A DNA stretch of 64,000 nt. Origin: Vitellaria paradoxa (taxonomy: Eukaryota; Streptophyta; Magnoliopsida; Ericales; Sapotaceae). Below, one piece after another: positions 1 through 12,100 of the stretch. Location of the stretch: NCBI GenBank assembly GCA_019916065.1, contig CM034241.1, positions 9,275,223 to 9,339,222 on the forward strand, written 5' to 3'. The translations under genes and the position numbers were made by a program. Every line of letters starts with the position of its first letter. Position 1 is the stretch's first letter. The notes beneath the pieces are model-generated. The model ran no database searches and was not told the DNA's origin. It worked only from the letters and a program-made list of their open reading frames with translations.

Positions 1-261
1 GGTCCTTCATAAATATGCTTCCCCTATAAATATTCTGATGAGCATGGCCATGTACAGGCTATCAACATCGAAGGGCTTTCTCTGGATAAATTCATTGAGC
101 ATCAGGTAGCCAACTGTGGTTGGACTCTCGAGAAGGGTCACGGCAAGACCCAACTCATTGTGCTTCCGGCCAACGAGTTCAACCATCCGGAATTGAAGAA
201 GAACACGGCGGACGCCATTCCATTGGAGCACATCACTCGAATCTTCCCCATTCTTGGCTGA
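1..261 (+). CDS. 3' terminal exon of an unrecognised gene, possibly a PCI/winged-helix protein
   Basis: Frame 1 is open from base 13 to a TGA at 259-261 and reads as convincing protein. It contains the stretches EGLSLDKFIEHQVANCGW and ADAIPLEHITRIFPILG just before the stop. The gene starts left of the window. A likely 3' splice site is the AG at 56-57, giving an exon that begins GCT ATC AAC at 58, in frame. A helix-turn followed by 'xxCGW..' and a 'VLP' strand loosely recalls the C-terminal winged helix of PCI-type proteins such as CSN8 or PSMD8 relatives. I see no diagnostic motif, so this is only a hint. A minus-strand open frame over the same bases is a shadow. The gene converges on the minus-strand SAC gene. 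Coding status is fairly sure; function is not. Confidence 0.55.
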
Positions 262-772
262 ACAATCTGCTTGAGGACTTTTGAAGAAAATATCTTTCGT
301 TCGTACTCTGTTTCAAGTTGTTAGATTGAATTTTTAGTATTTTACATTTGGCAGGCACTAAGATGGTGTTGGATTCTTGGGGTTTAATTTTATTCTCATG
401 TTAAGCAACTCGGTTCAGGAGAATCAGGACCCCTGAAAAAGTATTGGAACCCTGTTCGGATAGCTTTAAGATGATGCTTCACGGCTTATGATCTTTTATT
501 TTTTTTGGGGGGGGGGGGGGACTACGACTTTATTAGAGTTTTACCCAAAAACACATTGACTTTCTGATAATTTGGATTAAAGTGTGGAACTGATATTTAT
601 TAAATTTATGTTTTAAGTGTTAAGAAGTTGATATGTGACTGTGGAAAAAGATATTGAGATAAATAGAGGTTAAATTATCTATATAACCCGTGTATTAAGT
701 CTCTTTAAAAATTAAATAAAAAAATATTTCATTATAATATTAGAAAAAAAAAAAACAAACAAACAAACTCCG

Positions 773-828
773 ATAAGATTATGATGTCTATTTAATTTTG
801 ATAGGATTATGATGTCTATTTAATTTTG
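773..828. repeat. 28-bp tandem duplication
   Basis: Two adjacent 28-bp units (773-800 and 801-828) begin ATAAGATTATGATG and ATAGGATTATGATG and differ at one base. They follow an A-run and (CAAA)n stretch. Probably a local slippage duplication. Confidence 0.85.
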
Positions 829-1538
829 AAGTGAGGAGAATCATGTGGTATAATTGCTTGGAACTTGCTCTTTTTTTATTTTTCTGCGGGTCCTGCGCCG
901 TTTATTTTCGTTCGTGTACAGTTTCCGTGCAAATGTTAGTAACTCTCTTGATGGTACGATAAACAAACAGACTAGCTCCCATGGAGAGCCCGCCGCCCCC
1001 GAAAAAAAGAAGGGAAAAAAAAAAAAACCTTTGGGTAATCAGGGGTTATTTGCGTAAGCCTGTCAAATTTACATTTCACAGGTCATAAACATGTCAATTA
1101 ATATATATATATATATATATATATATGAGTGTTTTTATTTATACTTTACAAATAAATTCTTACACCCAGAATATACTTTTTCATTAAATAAAATTACACA
1201 ATTATCTTCATTTCTTCATTTCTCCAATAGGATATATTGTATAATTTTAATAAATAAATATATTTCTACAAAAATAGAGTAATTATGTAATATTTAGTAG
1301 AAAAGAAAATAAGAATTCATTATAAAATGCAAATAAACCCACCCTATATATATATATATACATATTTTATTGTAATTAATATTATATATATATAAGTCCA
1401 CGGTGTGAAATGTTTCAAAGTTTCGTGTGGCTGAACACTTATTACTCACATTTGGCCAAGGTTTTTATACTGCATTAACAACAACAACAACAACAGTAAT
1501 AATAAATTGGTCTGACGGATACTCAGGCGAGCTTAATT

Positions 1539-1579
1539 ACATGGTTCCCGAGAGATCAGCACGTGGCTGGGAACCATGT
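1539..1579. other. 11-bp perfect inverted repeat enclosing a CACGTG
   Basis: ACATGGTTCCC at 1539-1549 is repeated as its exact complement GGGAACCATGT at 1569-1579, with a 19-nt spacer holding GCACGTGGC, a G-box/ABRE-like core. It could fold as a hairpin. No gene next to it gives it a clear role. Confidence 0.5.
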
Positions 1580-3113
1580 AGTGCAAGAAGATTTTGAACT
1601 GTCAATGGCATAAAATTGTTAATTAAAATTATTGTATAAACTGATTTTAACCCTTAAGTCATATTTTTATAGAAGCAAATATATATATATAAATATATAA
1701 AATAGCAGCTAACGAGATTAATAATATATATTTTTTTAAAATAAAACATATAATTTTATTTTTATGAGATGACACTTAAAAAAAAATTACTTTTCAAAAT
1801 AAATTCAACTTGACTCTTACAAAATCAAGCTGACTATTTTTAAATTTAGATCAGATCCATTATAACTGAATCCGAATCAAATCTAAATCTAACCCATTGA
1901 CAAGCCTATATTTGAGTATTGCTTTCCAACCCCTTTCTTTTATTTATGCATATTGAATTAACTACGCATATGTAATTTGATTAAAAAATTAATTAAATAA
2001 GTTCCTGCTTCAATAGGAAAGTGGAGACACCCACCTTAATTGGAAAGTTCATCCATTTATAAAAACAACAAACCATCAAAACATAAATAAATAAATAAAC
2101 AAAAAATTGTAAACTCATCCACGTAATGACTATTTTGTGAACAAAAATCACCTCAGTCGGAAAGTAACAAAATTGCCGCTCTCACCACACTAACATGGCT
2201 GTTGCATGACTCACTCCATTCTCCCAAGACAAGGTTGAACTCCCTCGGTATTACCTTATCTCTGGTTAAGTAAATCAGGACCTTTTCCTCAAAAAAGGTA
2301 AATCAGGAGCTCTAAGGAACTAATAAAAAAAAAAAATTAAAACATAAAATAAAATTTTGTATCCCTTTTTTTTAAAGCTAATAAGAAAGAATGCATCAAC
2401 CTCAGGGCTATTAAAACACCATGTCCAGTCATTAATTTACAGTGTGATCTCAAAAAAATAGTTTCAGAATGCTATGCGCCGAAACAAATGAAACTCACCA
2501 CCATTCAAGGAGCCATACCACACAAGAGCACCACCACCTCCTGCCAAGCCATCCTCATCAGAATGTCCACCTCTATGTCAAAGCACAGATATCAGCCCAG
2601 TGATGGTAGTAGTTATAGCGCAAAAGAATACCGTGAGATCAACTGTAGGAATATGCAAACAATCTAATGATCTAAGGAATCAATGACCTAAAACTTTCAG
2701 GAGTGGAGCTCCCGCAAGTTGAATGCTTATATATTTACAACAGCAAAAACTACAAATCCATAAAATTTCCAAAAGAGGGAGGAAGAGAAGAGGGAGAGTA
2801 GGGAGGAAAGAGGGATTTTTTTTTTTTTGGGGGGGGGGGGGGGGAGGGCTCCTGAAAGAATCTCCAAACTTTTAGCTAGTCACCCTTTCTTTTTCTCAAT
2901 CAGCTTCCGATCATGGTTCATACTATTGAATCAATATTGCTGCAAACCAACAGAAGAAAATTGCCCAGCAAAGGAATGCCAGTTCCGATGGCTTATCCTT
3001 TGTTTCCACGACCTTCTCAATGCTACATGCATCAACCCCTCCACAGGACATTCTTACAACATCTTGAGGTTGAGTAGAAGGGAATGCAGAGGAAACCATA
3101 CCAAGATTCAATG

Positions 3114-6100
3114 TCAAAGTGTCTCTCCATAGGTTACCCAGCGCACAAAACTATCTGAAAATTCCTTAAACTCGAAATCCTGGGCATCATCATAGGATGA
3201 TTCTGTTCCCATGTGCTTCTTTCCCTACCGATGACACAAAGAGGGTTTGTATACATATAGATGAGAACAAAAAAAAGTTTAACTGCGTTTTTCTTATACT
3301 GAAACTACCATCAAACAACTCAAAAATAATAGATGGGATCATACATCATACTTCTCTATCCCAATACCAATATTTAAAGGACAAACAACATTTTATGCAA
3401 AATTTAGGAATATCTGGGAGGAACACCAATATTACAAAATCCAATATCTTTGTTGTGCGCCTTTGACTGTATGAGATGGCACACTAACTGTACATATGAC
3501 ACAAGTTAGTTCAGAGTTCAGGCTTTACAACACATATTTAATACCATATATATATATAAAATATAGCACTAGTAAGTCATTCCAATAATGAATTGAAATA
3601 TATCATGCAGAAAATGCCTAATCTATCCTAGTCCACCCTGGCTATGCAGTAAATACAACCTAATATATATATGTACAACATATGTTCATTTTTGTTGTTA
3701 TTGTTGTTGTTGTTGTTGTTGTGTGTCTGTGTGTGAATAAATCCAATCATGTACAATCATCTGATCAGGGCATATGTGGGGCATGCTGTAGTATTGAGCG
3801 AAGAAGGGGAGGCACATCTGTCTGAGTGAGGAGGAAAACAAAAATGATATTACTTTAAATATTTTATGGTTTTCATTTTCCAGAGTTTCATGCAATTTAT
3901 CTAATGTTATTACTACAGTATAACTTGACGATTGTGTGCTCTACCTAGTAGTATTGGCATATCAAAAGACAATGCTGACCTTCTTGCTGGATCCACATTC
4001 ACTGGTAGAGGGGGTTGTTTCTCCCATTATGCCATTAACGACATTCTCCAATGATAGTTCAACATTTGGAGAATTCACAAGCATTGACCTACAACCATGA
4101 GAGAAAGGGCGTGAGATGTTTCTTTGAAAACAACTCACTCATTGAAAAACATACCTTAAAAATTAACAATCCAATCTTATTATCAGAAGTTCAAAACCTT
4201 CTGAGATTGTTATGACATAATTTCAGAATAATAATATAAGGAAACAGGATCAACAGCTCATTCTTTCACATCTTGGTATTCTAGATACAGAATTTTCCAT
4301 GCTTGGCTAGATTTAACAGCTGAGCATAAAAAGTAAAAGTAAAATAAAAGAATTTCATATAAAATTTTAAACTCATCAGCAATTGTCAAAGGGTTACCTC
4401 TCGTATAACTCTTCATCACACGAATATCCAGAGGAAGATAGCCAGTCCAGATCAACGAAATTTGAGCATGTATCCCCCTGATCATATTCAAGGCACCTGT
4501 CTCTCTGTGTATCTGGAAAAAGCTGCCTACGAGCCATTGAGGGAGTATACCTACATTAAAAGCAATTGTTTCTCAATAAGTTTGTTGGATATTGAACTAT
4601 TAAAGATCAAATTTATATAATTAAATCCAAATCTAGATGCATATCAATCTTCAAATTACAATCCATACACGGACATAAGCAGAAGTAGCCTAATTTGGAA
4701 AACAGATATAACATCAAATAAAATACCATATGAAGGAAGAAAGAGGGAAACTAAAAGATAGCAACTGCAGACATAGGAACAGCTGATAAGGAAGTTGCAT
4801 GCACACAAACCCAAAAACAAGTCGATTGGGCTTTGGAGCTACTTTGATATTTGTGATTCTGCCATTTGGAGTTTGGACAAAATTGGGTGTATATTACTTT
4901 TGTCAATTTAGCCAAAAAATAATAATAATAATAATTATCACGTCTACCCCTGTTAACACAAGAAATTATTACATGGGAATGCAACAATCAAAAATTATTT
5001 TGCACCCACATTACATTAAAGATCCCATATGTCATATTTCAAATGTGATCCATCCTAAATCACCCACATTTTTTTTACTTTTCAGGCTATAGACTTTGCC
5101 GCTGGAAGGCAAGTACTTTTCTAAGATGATCTCTTTGTGGTTAATTTTTTTTTCTAATTGAATGATCAAAACCTGACCAGGTATCTAGTAAACATTACAT
5201 AACTGTCAATCAATTAATGCTTTCAGTGTTAAATTTGAAATTTGAATGGCACTAACAACTTTTCACTAGATATACATTTCTAATGAAATTTTCATGCACA
5301 CTAGACCTCATAATTTTTATGACATAGCTGTTCTCACACTATCACTCGAGTTTCCCCCAGCCATGAGGTCTGGTTCCCAAGGCTATGGCATTCGGAAAGA
5401 TTTTAACTCAAATATTCATTTTCCTGAAGCTTGGGCGTAATGAAAATGTAGGGCACATTTACATGAAATTAGCTTTTTATTATAACCTTGAAAAAAGTTG
5501 TCCCAATTTCCCAAATAGAAAAGGATAGGAAAATTAGCATGCATGTTTGACCAAATAAGCCCCGAAAAAAATTTCTCAAGCATCATTAATAATTTATTCT
5601 TATTACAGCAAGTAATATTCTATCCGACCCAACTAATTTGGGTCTAAGGATTTATTGAGTTAAGTTGTAGAGCAAGAGGATAAATCTACAGACAAGAATC
5701 TGGCATCATTTCTTAAGACTTCAACCAGAACTTACTACAAGGCTCCTATCCATTGCAATCAGAGCAATAGAAATATCAATTATCACATTCAATCAATCTG
5801 CTTAATAAAATAAAAGCCGACAATATGTAAGGGATTAGGGACAAAACAAACTTTGTAATCACCATTAGCCAACTCAAATTCAGAGCATCAAATTTTTTTT
5901 AGTATTGAATCAAATCGAAGACTATTCTTGAGACAAAATCTTCATAGGCAAAAATATGTATAATCCACAGATAAGTACCACACAAAATGCTAGATAATTA
6001 AATTGATTGGATGGCATCAATTAGGGGTGGAAATATTGGACAAGGCATGATAATACAACCCAAAACTACCGACAGAAAACACACGCGCAACACAACGCAA

Positions 6101-9100
6101 ATAAATTAACCCAAAATTGATGCGATTTGATCTGATTTTGAAATAAATAAATCATCTAACATGTTCATAAAATATTGAGATATTTAATCATTGTAAAGAA
6201 GCCCAATAACACACAAAAGTAGAGACCTCAACCTTAAAACTTAAGTGTTAAGATAAGGGAAGTCCATCTCTTATCTTTTTTTAAGGGGGGGGGGGGGAAT
6301 TAACTTTTCTAATGGGCCAACGTGGAACAACTTTTAATATCTTCCCTTTCGTCGGCCCACATGGACATAAGCACGGTGTGAATTGTGGTTAGCCTAGTTG
6401 AAAATCCGCTCTAACACCATGAAAAGAAAACCCGACAACACATAAGAGTAAGGAGCTCAATCTTAAAATATAAGTGTTAAAATAAGGGAAATCTATCTTT
6501 TATATGGGAGAATAACTTTTCTAATGGGTCGATGTTGGGACAACTTCTAACAAGCATAAACACAAATAACCATGATTATGAATTCAAACATGACACGTCG
6601 ACATGAATAGCCACCCCTAGCATCAATAGATTGACTCCTATAATAACTTCCATTACAGAGCACGGCTCTTTGGCCGAGTGGCAGATGGCCCCCTTTGCCT
6701 GCTCACCCACCCGGGTTCAACACCCCGGGGTGTTCCCCCAATTTATCTATCAAAAAAAAAATAATAATAATAACTTCCATTACATATTTACAATATAAAA
6801 AGATAATAAGTGCTGAAAAAACTTGAGAAAAATAAGTAATTTGGATAGACAAACACCGTAGCAAAAGACAAACAAACCATCAATGTACAAGTGCACCACA
6901 CATACAATAAAATAAACTAGGAGATTTCACCAAGTAATATAAATATTTCTAGCTTCAATAAGAAGGTGACAGTTATAGAAACTTGACCATTTCAACAGAT
7001 TAGAATATATAAAAGGGGAGTAAGCAGACCTTGAAAATGTCACCTCAGTGACCTCACTTTCACAAGTTGAGATTTCTGGACTCGATTCAGATAAAATTTT
7101 GCTTCCCCGTTGTGATTGATCATCCGACAAGGCCAATTTGGATAGATCTTGTTTAATGTTTGTGTTGGACATAGGTGTGTTGCTTCCACGAAGAATATTT
7201 CCATCAGACCAACAGCGTTTGACAAAAGACCTGGAACTACAGAGCATAATAGTTACAGACAAACCAATTTGTCAGTTCTTCTAAATCAAGCAATAGCATT
7301 ATTTAAAAAAAAAAAAAAAAAAAAAACAACAACAACAACAACAATGACAACTAATAAATAGTTTGGATATTACTCAACAACATTGTAGACCATTATTATG
7401 GACTGTTAGATGTTATCTCATATCGGCCCATAATAAAAGTCATTCTCCCTATATAAGAGATGGACTTTCCTCACCTTAACACCTAGGTTTTAAGGTTGAA
7501 GCCCCCTACTCTTATGTGTAGTCGTCTTTACATGGTATCAGAGCAAGTTTTCAACTAAATCTCATCATTGCTCACGCTGAGCCTATGTCCATGAGGGCTA
7601 GCGTGAAGGAAGTTATTAGAAATTCCACATCGACTTGCGAGAAAAATTACTTGTCCTATATAAGAGTTGGACTTTTCTCGGCTAGCGTGAAGGAAGCTAT
7701 TAGAAATTCCACATCGGCCCATGAGAAAAATTACTTATCCCATATAAGAGTTGGATTTTTTGCATCCTAAAACCTAGGTTTTGAGATTTAAACCCCCACT
7801 CTCATGTGTTGTTGCTCATCTTTTCATGGTATGGAGGGGGTTTTCAAATTGGGCTTCACCATTGTCCACATTGAGCCTATGTCCATGATGTTGTCCTACG
7901 TCAACCCATGATAAAAGTCATTCCCCTTATATAAGAGATGGATTTCCCTCACCTTAACACCTAAGTTTTAAGGTTCAGGCCCCCACTCTTATATATAATC
8001 GGGCTTCTTTGCAAGGACAAACAAGCAGAAAACAAACAAGGAGTCAATACATCATTGTCTGATCCCATATCTTCGGATTGCATATGTTTGCAGATTGTTG
8101 AACATCTTCCAAATTAATTCTAAAGTTAAAAAGTATAAAGAATCCAAAGTTTTGGGTCCAAAATGGCAGACGAATATTTGTGTAAATTTTAAGTCTAAAG
8201 GCGGAAGAAGATAAGACATAAATCCTCTTTTTCCCATTCCTTGAGTCGAGCAAAAGATAGCTCAGTGAATTCATGTACTTGCATCATCAAAAACAGATAT
8301 CAACCACGTTTAACAGTTCGTTTAGAAGCTAGGTACCTTCCATTTTCTCGCAATATTGTTTGCCAATTCCTACATGCATTGTAATGCTGGTCAGAATCTA
8401 GCTCCCAGAGTTCAGGTTTACCCTCTTGTGGCCAGAAGTACCCCAAGAATCTGCTCCAAGATAGTCAAACCAATGGTTATTTGTAACAAAAATGCATTAA
8501 ATACTCTAGTAACTAAATGTGCAAATATTTTGACAGGTTTTAACCTCAAGGTAAGTTAACATCCTAGGTAGAATAGATAAATTATAGTACCAATAGGAAA
8601 ATCTCCCAACTTAAGAAATCCCCACTAAAGAATCTGTACAGATAAGCCATATGGTAACCATGGTTAAAACTTACACATCAATCGCATTTTGTTTCTCTGC
8701 ATCCGTGTACGCGTTGTTGTAGTACCGTTGAAGAGTTCTAAAGAATTCCTGGGATTGAGTAGCAGCTTTCCATTGACCTCTTCGCTCAGAGAATATCTAC
8801 GCAGAATCAAACATTCAAGATTTGAAGCAGGTATGTCACCAGGTGGTCAAGGAAAAATAACTATAAAAGATGAAAGCATGGAAAAAATATGGGCAAGAAC
8901 TGGGAAGAATTGTTACCAGGAATTAAGTCAAAATTTGTGTGTAAAGTTCAAAATACGCAAATTATGTCATCTTAAATTGCAAAACGCAAAGCTGTTAACC
9001 AAACTTCTGCATCTCTTTCCATCCTTTCCTTTCCTCCTCTATATATTGTTAATTATGCTCAAATGATACTTTTCTACATTAAAGGTGCACAGTTCCACAG

Positions 9101-12100
9101 TTTCTTAAGCAAACTCAAAGAAGTTTTAAGATTTGACACTTTCATACACCCTCCCATTACTTAACCTCCCCCCCCCCCCCAACAAAAAAAAAGAAAGAAA
9201 GAAAAAAGACAATAGAAAAGAACAGAGAATGCAATTTCACATTCCATGTGAGGTTAAAAGGGCTCAATAATAAGTATAGAAAATGACCAAGGACAGAATT
9301 AAAGGCAGTGTTCTAGAAGGAAGAAATAAAAAGTTTTATGCATTGGAATACTTTGGATGCATTACAATTGGAATAGTCACAATAAATGCTTGGACCAGGT
9401 TTTTATATCCCTGGACATGTGCAACACTGTGTCTTTATGATTTATCTTTTCTGGCTTTAGGCTTCTCTTTCTCTATAAAAGGGCGCTGCTACTACTGGTT
9501 TCGGCATCTCTATGGGAATTGAAATAAACACAGTTTCTCCAAAATTTCTTCTTTCTCTAGTGGATTCCACCATCTAAGAAATTAGTGTATAATTTCTTTC
9601 TTTCAATTCTCTAGCTATGTCAGAAAACAAAAGTGCAAGTCCTTAGCAAGAGGTAAACTTTTAACAATTCTCAAATTATGATTGGGAAAAATTTGTGGGG
9701 AAAAGGGTACTCATCTCATCACGAGAGAAACCACTGATGCCAGTCAATTGCTTTGTTGGACAAAATCATCACGTCAAATTTGGTTTTCTTTTTTTTTTTT
9801 TGGGGGGGGGGGGGGAGGCAAAACACTTGGTTGCAACAGCTCACAACTTTGCTACGCATACAACACATGCACTGATCTTAACCTAAAAGTTCAGTTCTGA
9901 GATCTCTTGCAAAACAATAACTCACCAATATTTATTCCATTAGTGCACAACTCTACCCAATAATGCAAATTAAAAAAACTGCATACCCTTGTAGCGCATA
10001 AAATCAAATATGTAAATCATTTTAGGAAAAGTAAAAATAAATATGAACCAGCTTTTCAGAATGGGAAATTTTGAGCACCAGCAAGAAGTATAGCACATTA
10101 GATTACCTTGTTGTGTGCAGCTGAGCCACCATATTGGTGTGCAAGTGTATCACCCATTCTCTCATAGAACCCCATTAATTCATCAGCAAGTGGGTCATCA
10201 AGGTCTATTTTTGCAGAATCCATGATTCCTAAAGAACGAAGCTGTTTACCAAGGGCAGCCAACCCGTATGCATACTGTGCAACATTTGTGCGATCCAGAC
10301 AGTCTATGCAGTTTGTCCTGAGCACCCCTTTCTGGAACATGGGTGGCTTGACAGCGTGATTTCCATTAGCCACATGGTTACCTCCACAAAGTTTCACCTC
10401 AGAATGATCACCATCCTCACCGTTGCACTTTTTTTCAACATCAACATTGCAATCTCTTTTGGAAGAATTGTGACTAGCATCAAAGTTCCTGCATGCACCA
10501 GAGGATAATACACTTTCTAGGGTTAAGTATCACCAGCAATCAGATAAGTAGTTAAGATAGAATTACAATGCCCAGCCAACAATGTTGACACAACTTATTT
10601 ACCTCATATAGGCAAAATTGGATCCACTTCTCTAAATTAAATGATGATAATCATTATAATACACACATACATACATATATATATTATATACTAGGCAGTG
10701 ACAAGATTTGTGTGAGGCCAGGGGAGGCCATGGCTCCCCTTAACTTTAGTATTCTACCCATACATATATGCTATATTCTACTAAAAATAAATATTCTATC
10801 ATCAGTAGTTGTCCTTTCACAAATGAAAAGTCTCAGCCAACTTTTCATAATGGGACCCACATAAAAAATTAATAAAAATTTGTTTTCCTCTATTTTAATA
10901 CAAACCCACAAATCTCTCTCTCTCCCCCCAACCCCCAAAATTTCACTTTCCCATACCATTAGTCACCACCTTTTCACATTCTTCCTTGTACACTCCATCT
11001 CTTAATCATTTTCACCTTCTCTCACTTGCTTTACTCTTCCCTCTCTCAGTCTCTACAAACCATTTCTCTCAACATACAATCATAAAACTAGGGGTGCACA
11101 AAAAACCCGAGCAACCCGAAAACCGAACCAATCCGACCACTTTGGTTCGGGTTGGTTCGGGTCTATCCTATTTTCAGTTTAGTTCGGTTCTGGGTTAAAA
11201 AATTAGTAAACTGATTTTTTCAGTTCGGTTCTAGGTTAATATATTTTCAACCCAACCCGACCTGAACCTGATTCGAGTCCGAAGTAACTCGAACCAACCC
11301 GAATAAATGTAATATATATTACTATTTTTTTTACTTTAATTGTAGCCATACAAGTGGACTAACCTGGCATATTTATATAATAATATATAAAGCAAGAAAA
11401 AATCGAAAACCAACTAATTTCACTTTTGTTTTCATTTTGTATTATGAAAGACAATAGCTTGTATAATTTTAGTTTGATTGATATTTTATTATGGAATTGT
11501 ATTTTTTTTTTTTGAGTGATTTTATTATGTATTGTACTAAATGTTGGTTATTTTTTTTTTAAGCGATTTGCTTCATAAACTTTTTTTTTAGTGGTGTAAT
11601 TAATGGACCCGACCCGACCCGAAATGGGCTGAACCGAAAACCGAACCGAACCCACCCGATTTTTTCGGTTCGGTTTGGATCAGTTCCAATTTAAAATCGG
11701 TTTGGTTTCAGGTCCAATTTTTAGAAATCAAAAAAAAAATCCCCCCCAGGGGGTCATGAAATCCTAGTTTCATCCCTGACACTAGGGTATCCCCACTGCA
11801 AGAGGACTAGAGCTCCTCACCCACCCCACTAGAACAAGTAATGCCAAGGGAGTTTGAACTGGTGGCCTCTACTTTAACTGGTAGAGGCTTCACTGCTGAA
11901 CTGCCCCCGTGTGGGACAATAATCATCATCATAATAATAGGAAAGCATAATTACACTTTACTCTCTTAAGGTTTGGACCAAAAATACATGACCTCCCTCT
12001 AGTTTAAAAATCAACACATTACCCCCTTATGATTTGGACTAAAGTGCAAATTGACAAAAAAAAATGTTAGATTTTATTAAATTTATGTCAAACATATAAA

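Larger units (their letters stand above)
262..3113. other. convergent intergenic region plus untranslated 3' end of the SAC gene
   Basis: No convincing gene lies here. The stretch holds the 3' flank of the first gene, AT-rich DNA with (TA)n runs near 1101-1126 and 1387-1393, an (AAC)n run near 1477-1495, and two T-run/G-run tracts (about 497-520 and 2816-2844). The 3' UTR of the minus-strand SAC gene must lie in its right-hand part. A Gly-rich open stretch at about 2471-2573 (minus) could be a 3' UTR exon or a cryptic alternative end of that gene. Confidence 0.6.
4551..7029 (-). other. SAC intron 13, hosting a TRIM and a SINE
   Basis: This 2.5-kb intron lies between exon 14 (4550) and exon 13 (7030). 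It holds a minus-oriented TRIM (6192-6552) and a plus-oriented SINE (6640-6784), listed separately. At about 5628-5650 a short hairpin-like GACCCAA/TTTGGGTC pair is visible. The rest is AT-rich, with no coding signal on either strand. Confidence 0.7.

Noticed and set aside
6661..6755. Possible tRNA gene (A and B boxes present)
   Set aside because: An 18-bp direct repeat flanks the unit, and an A-run/(AAT)n tail follows; the arms do not form a clean cloverleaf. A SINE explains all of this.
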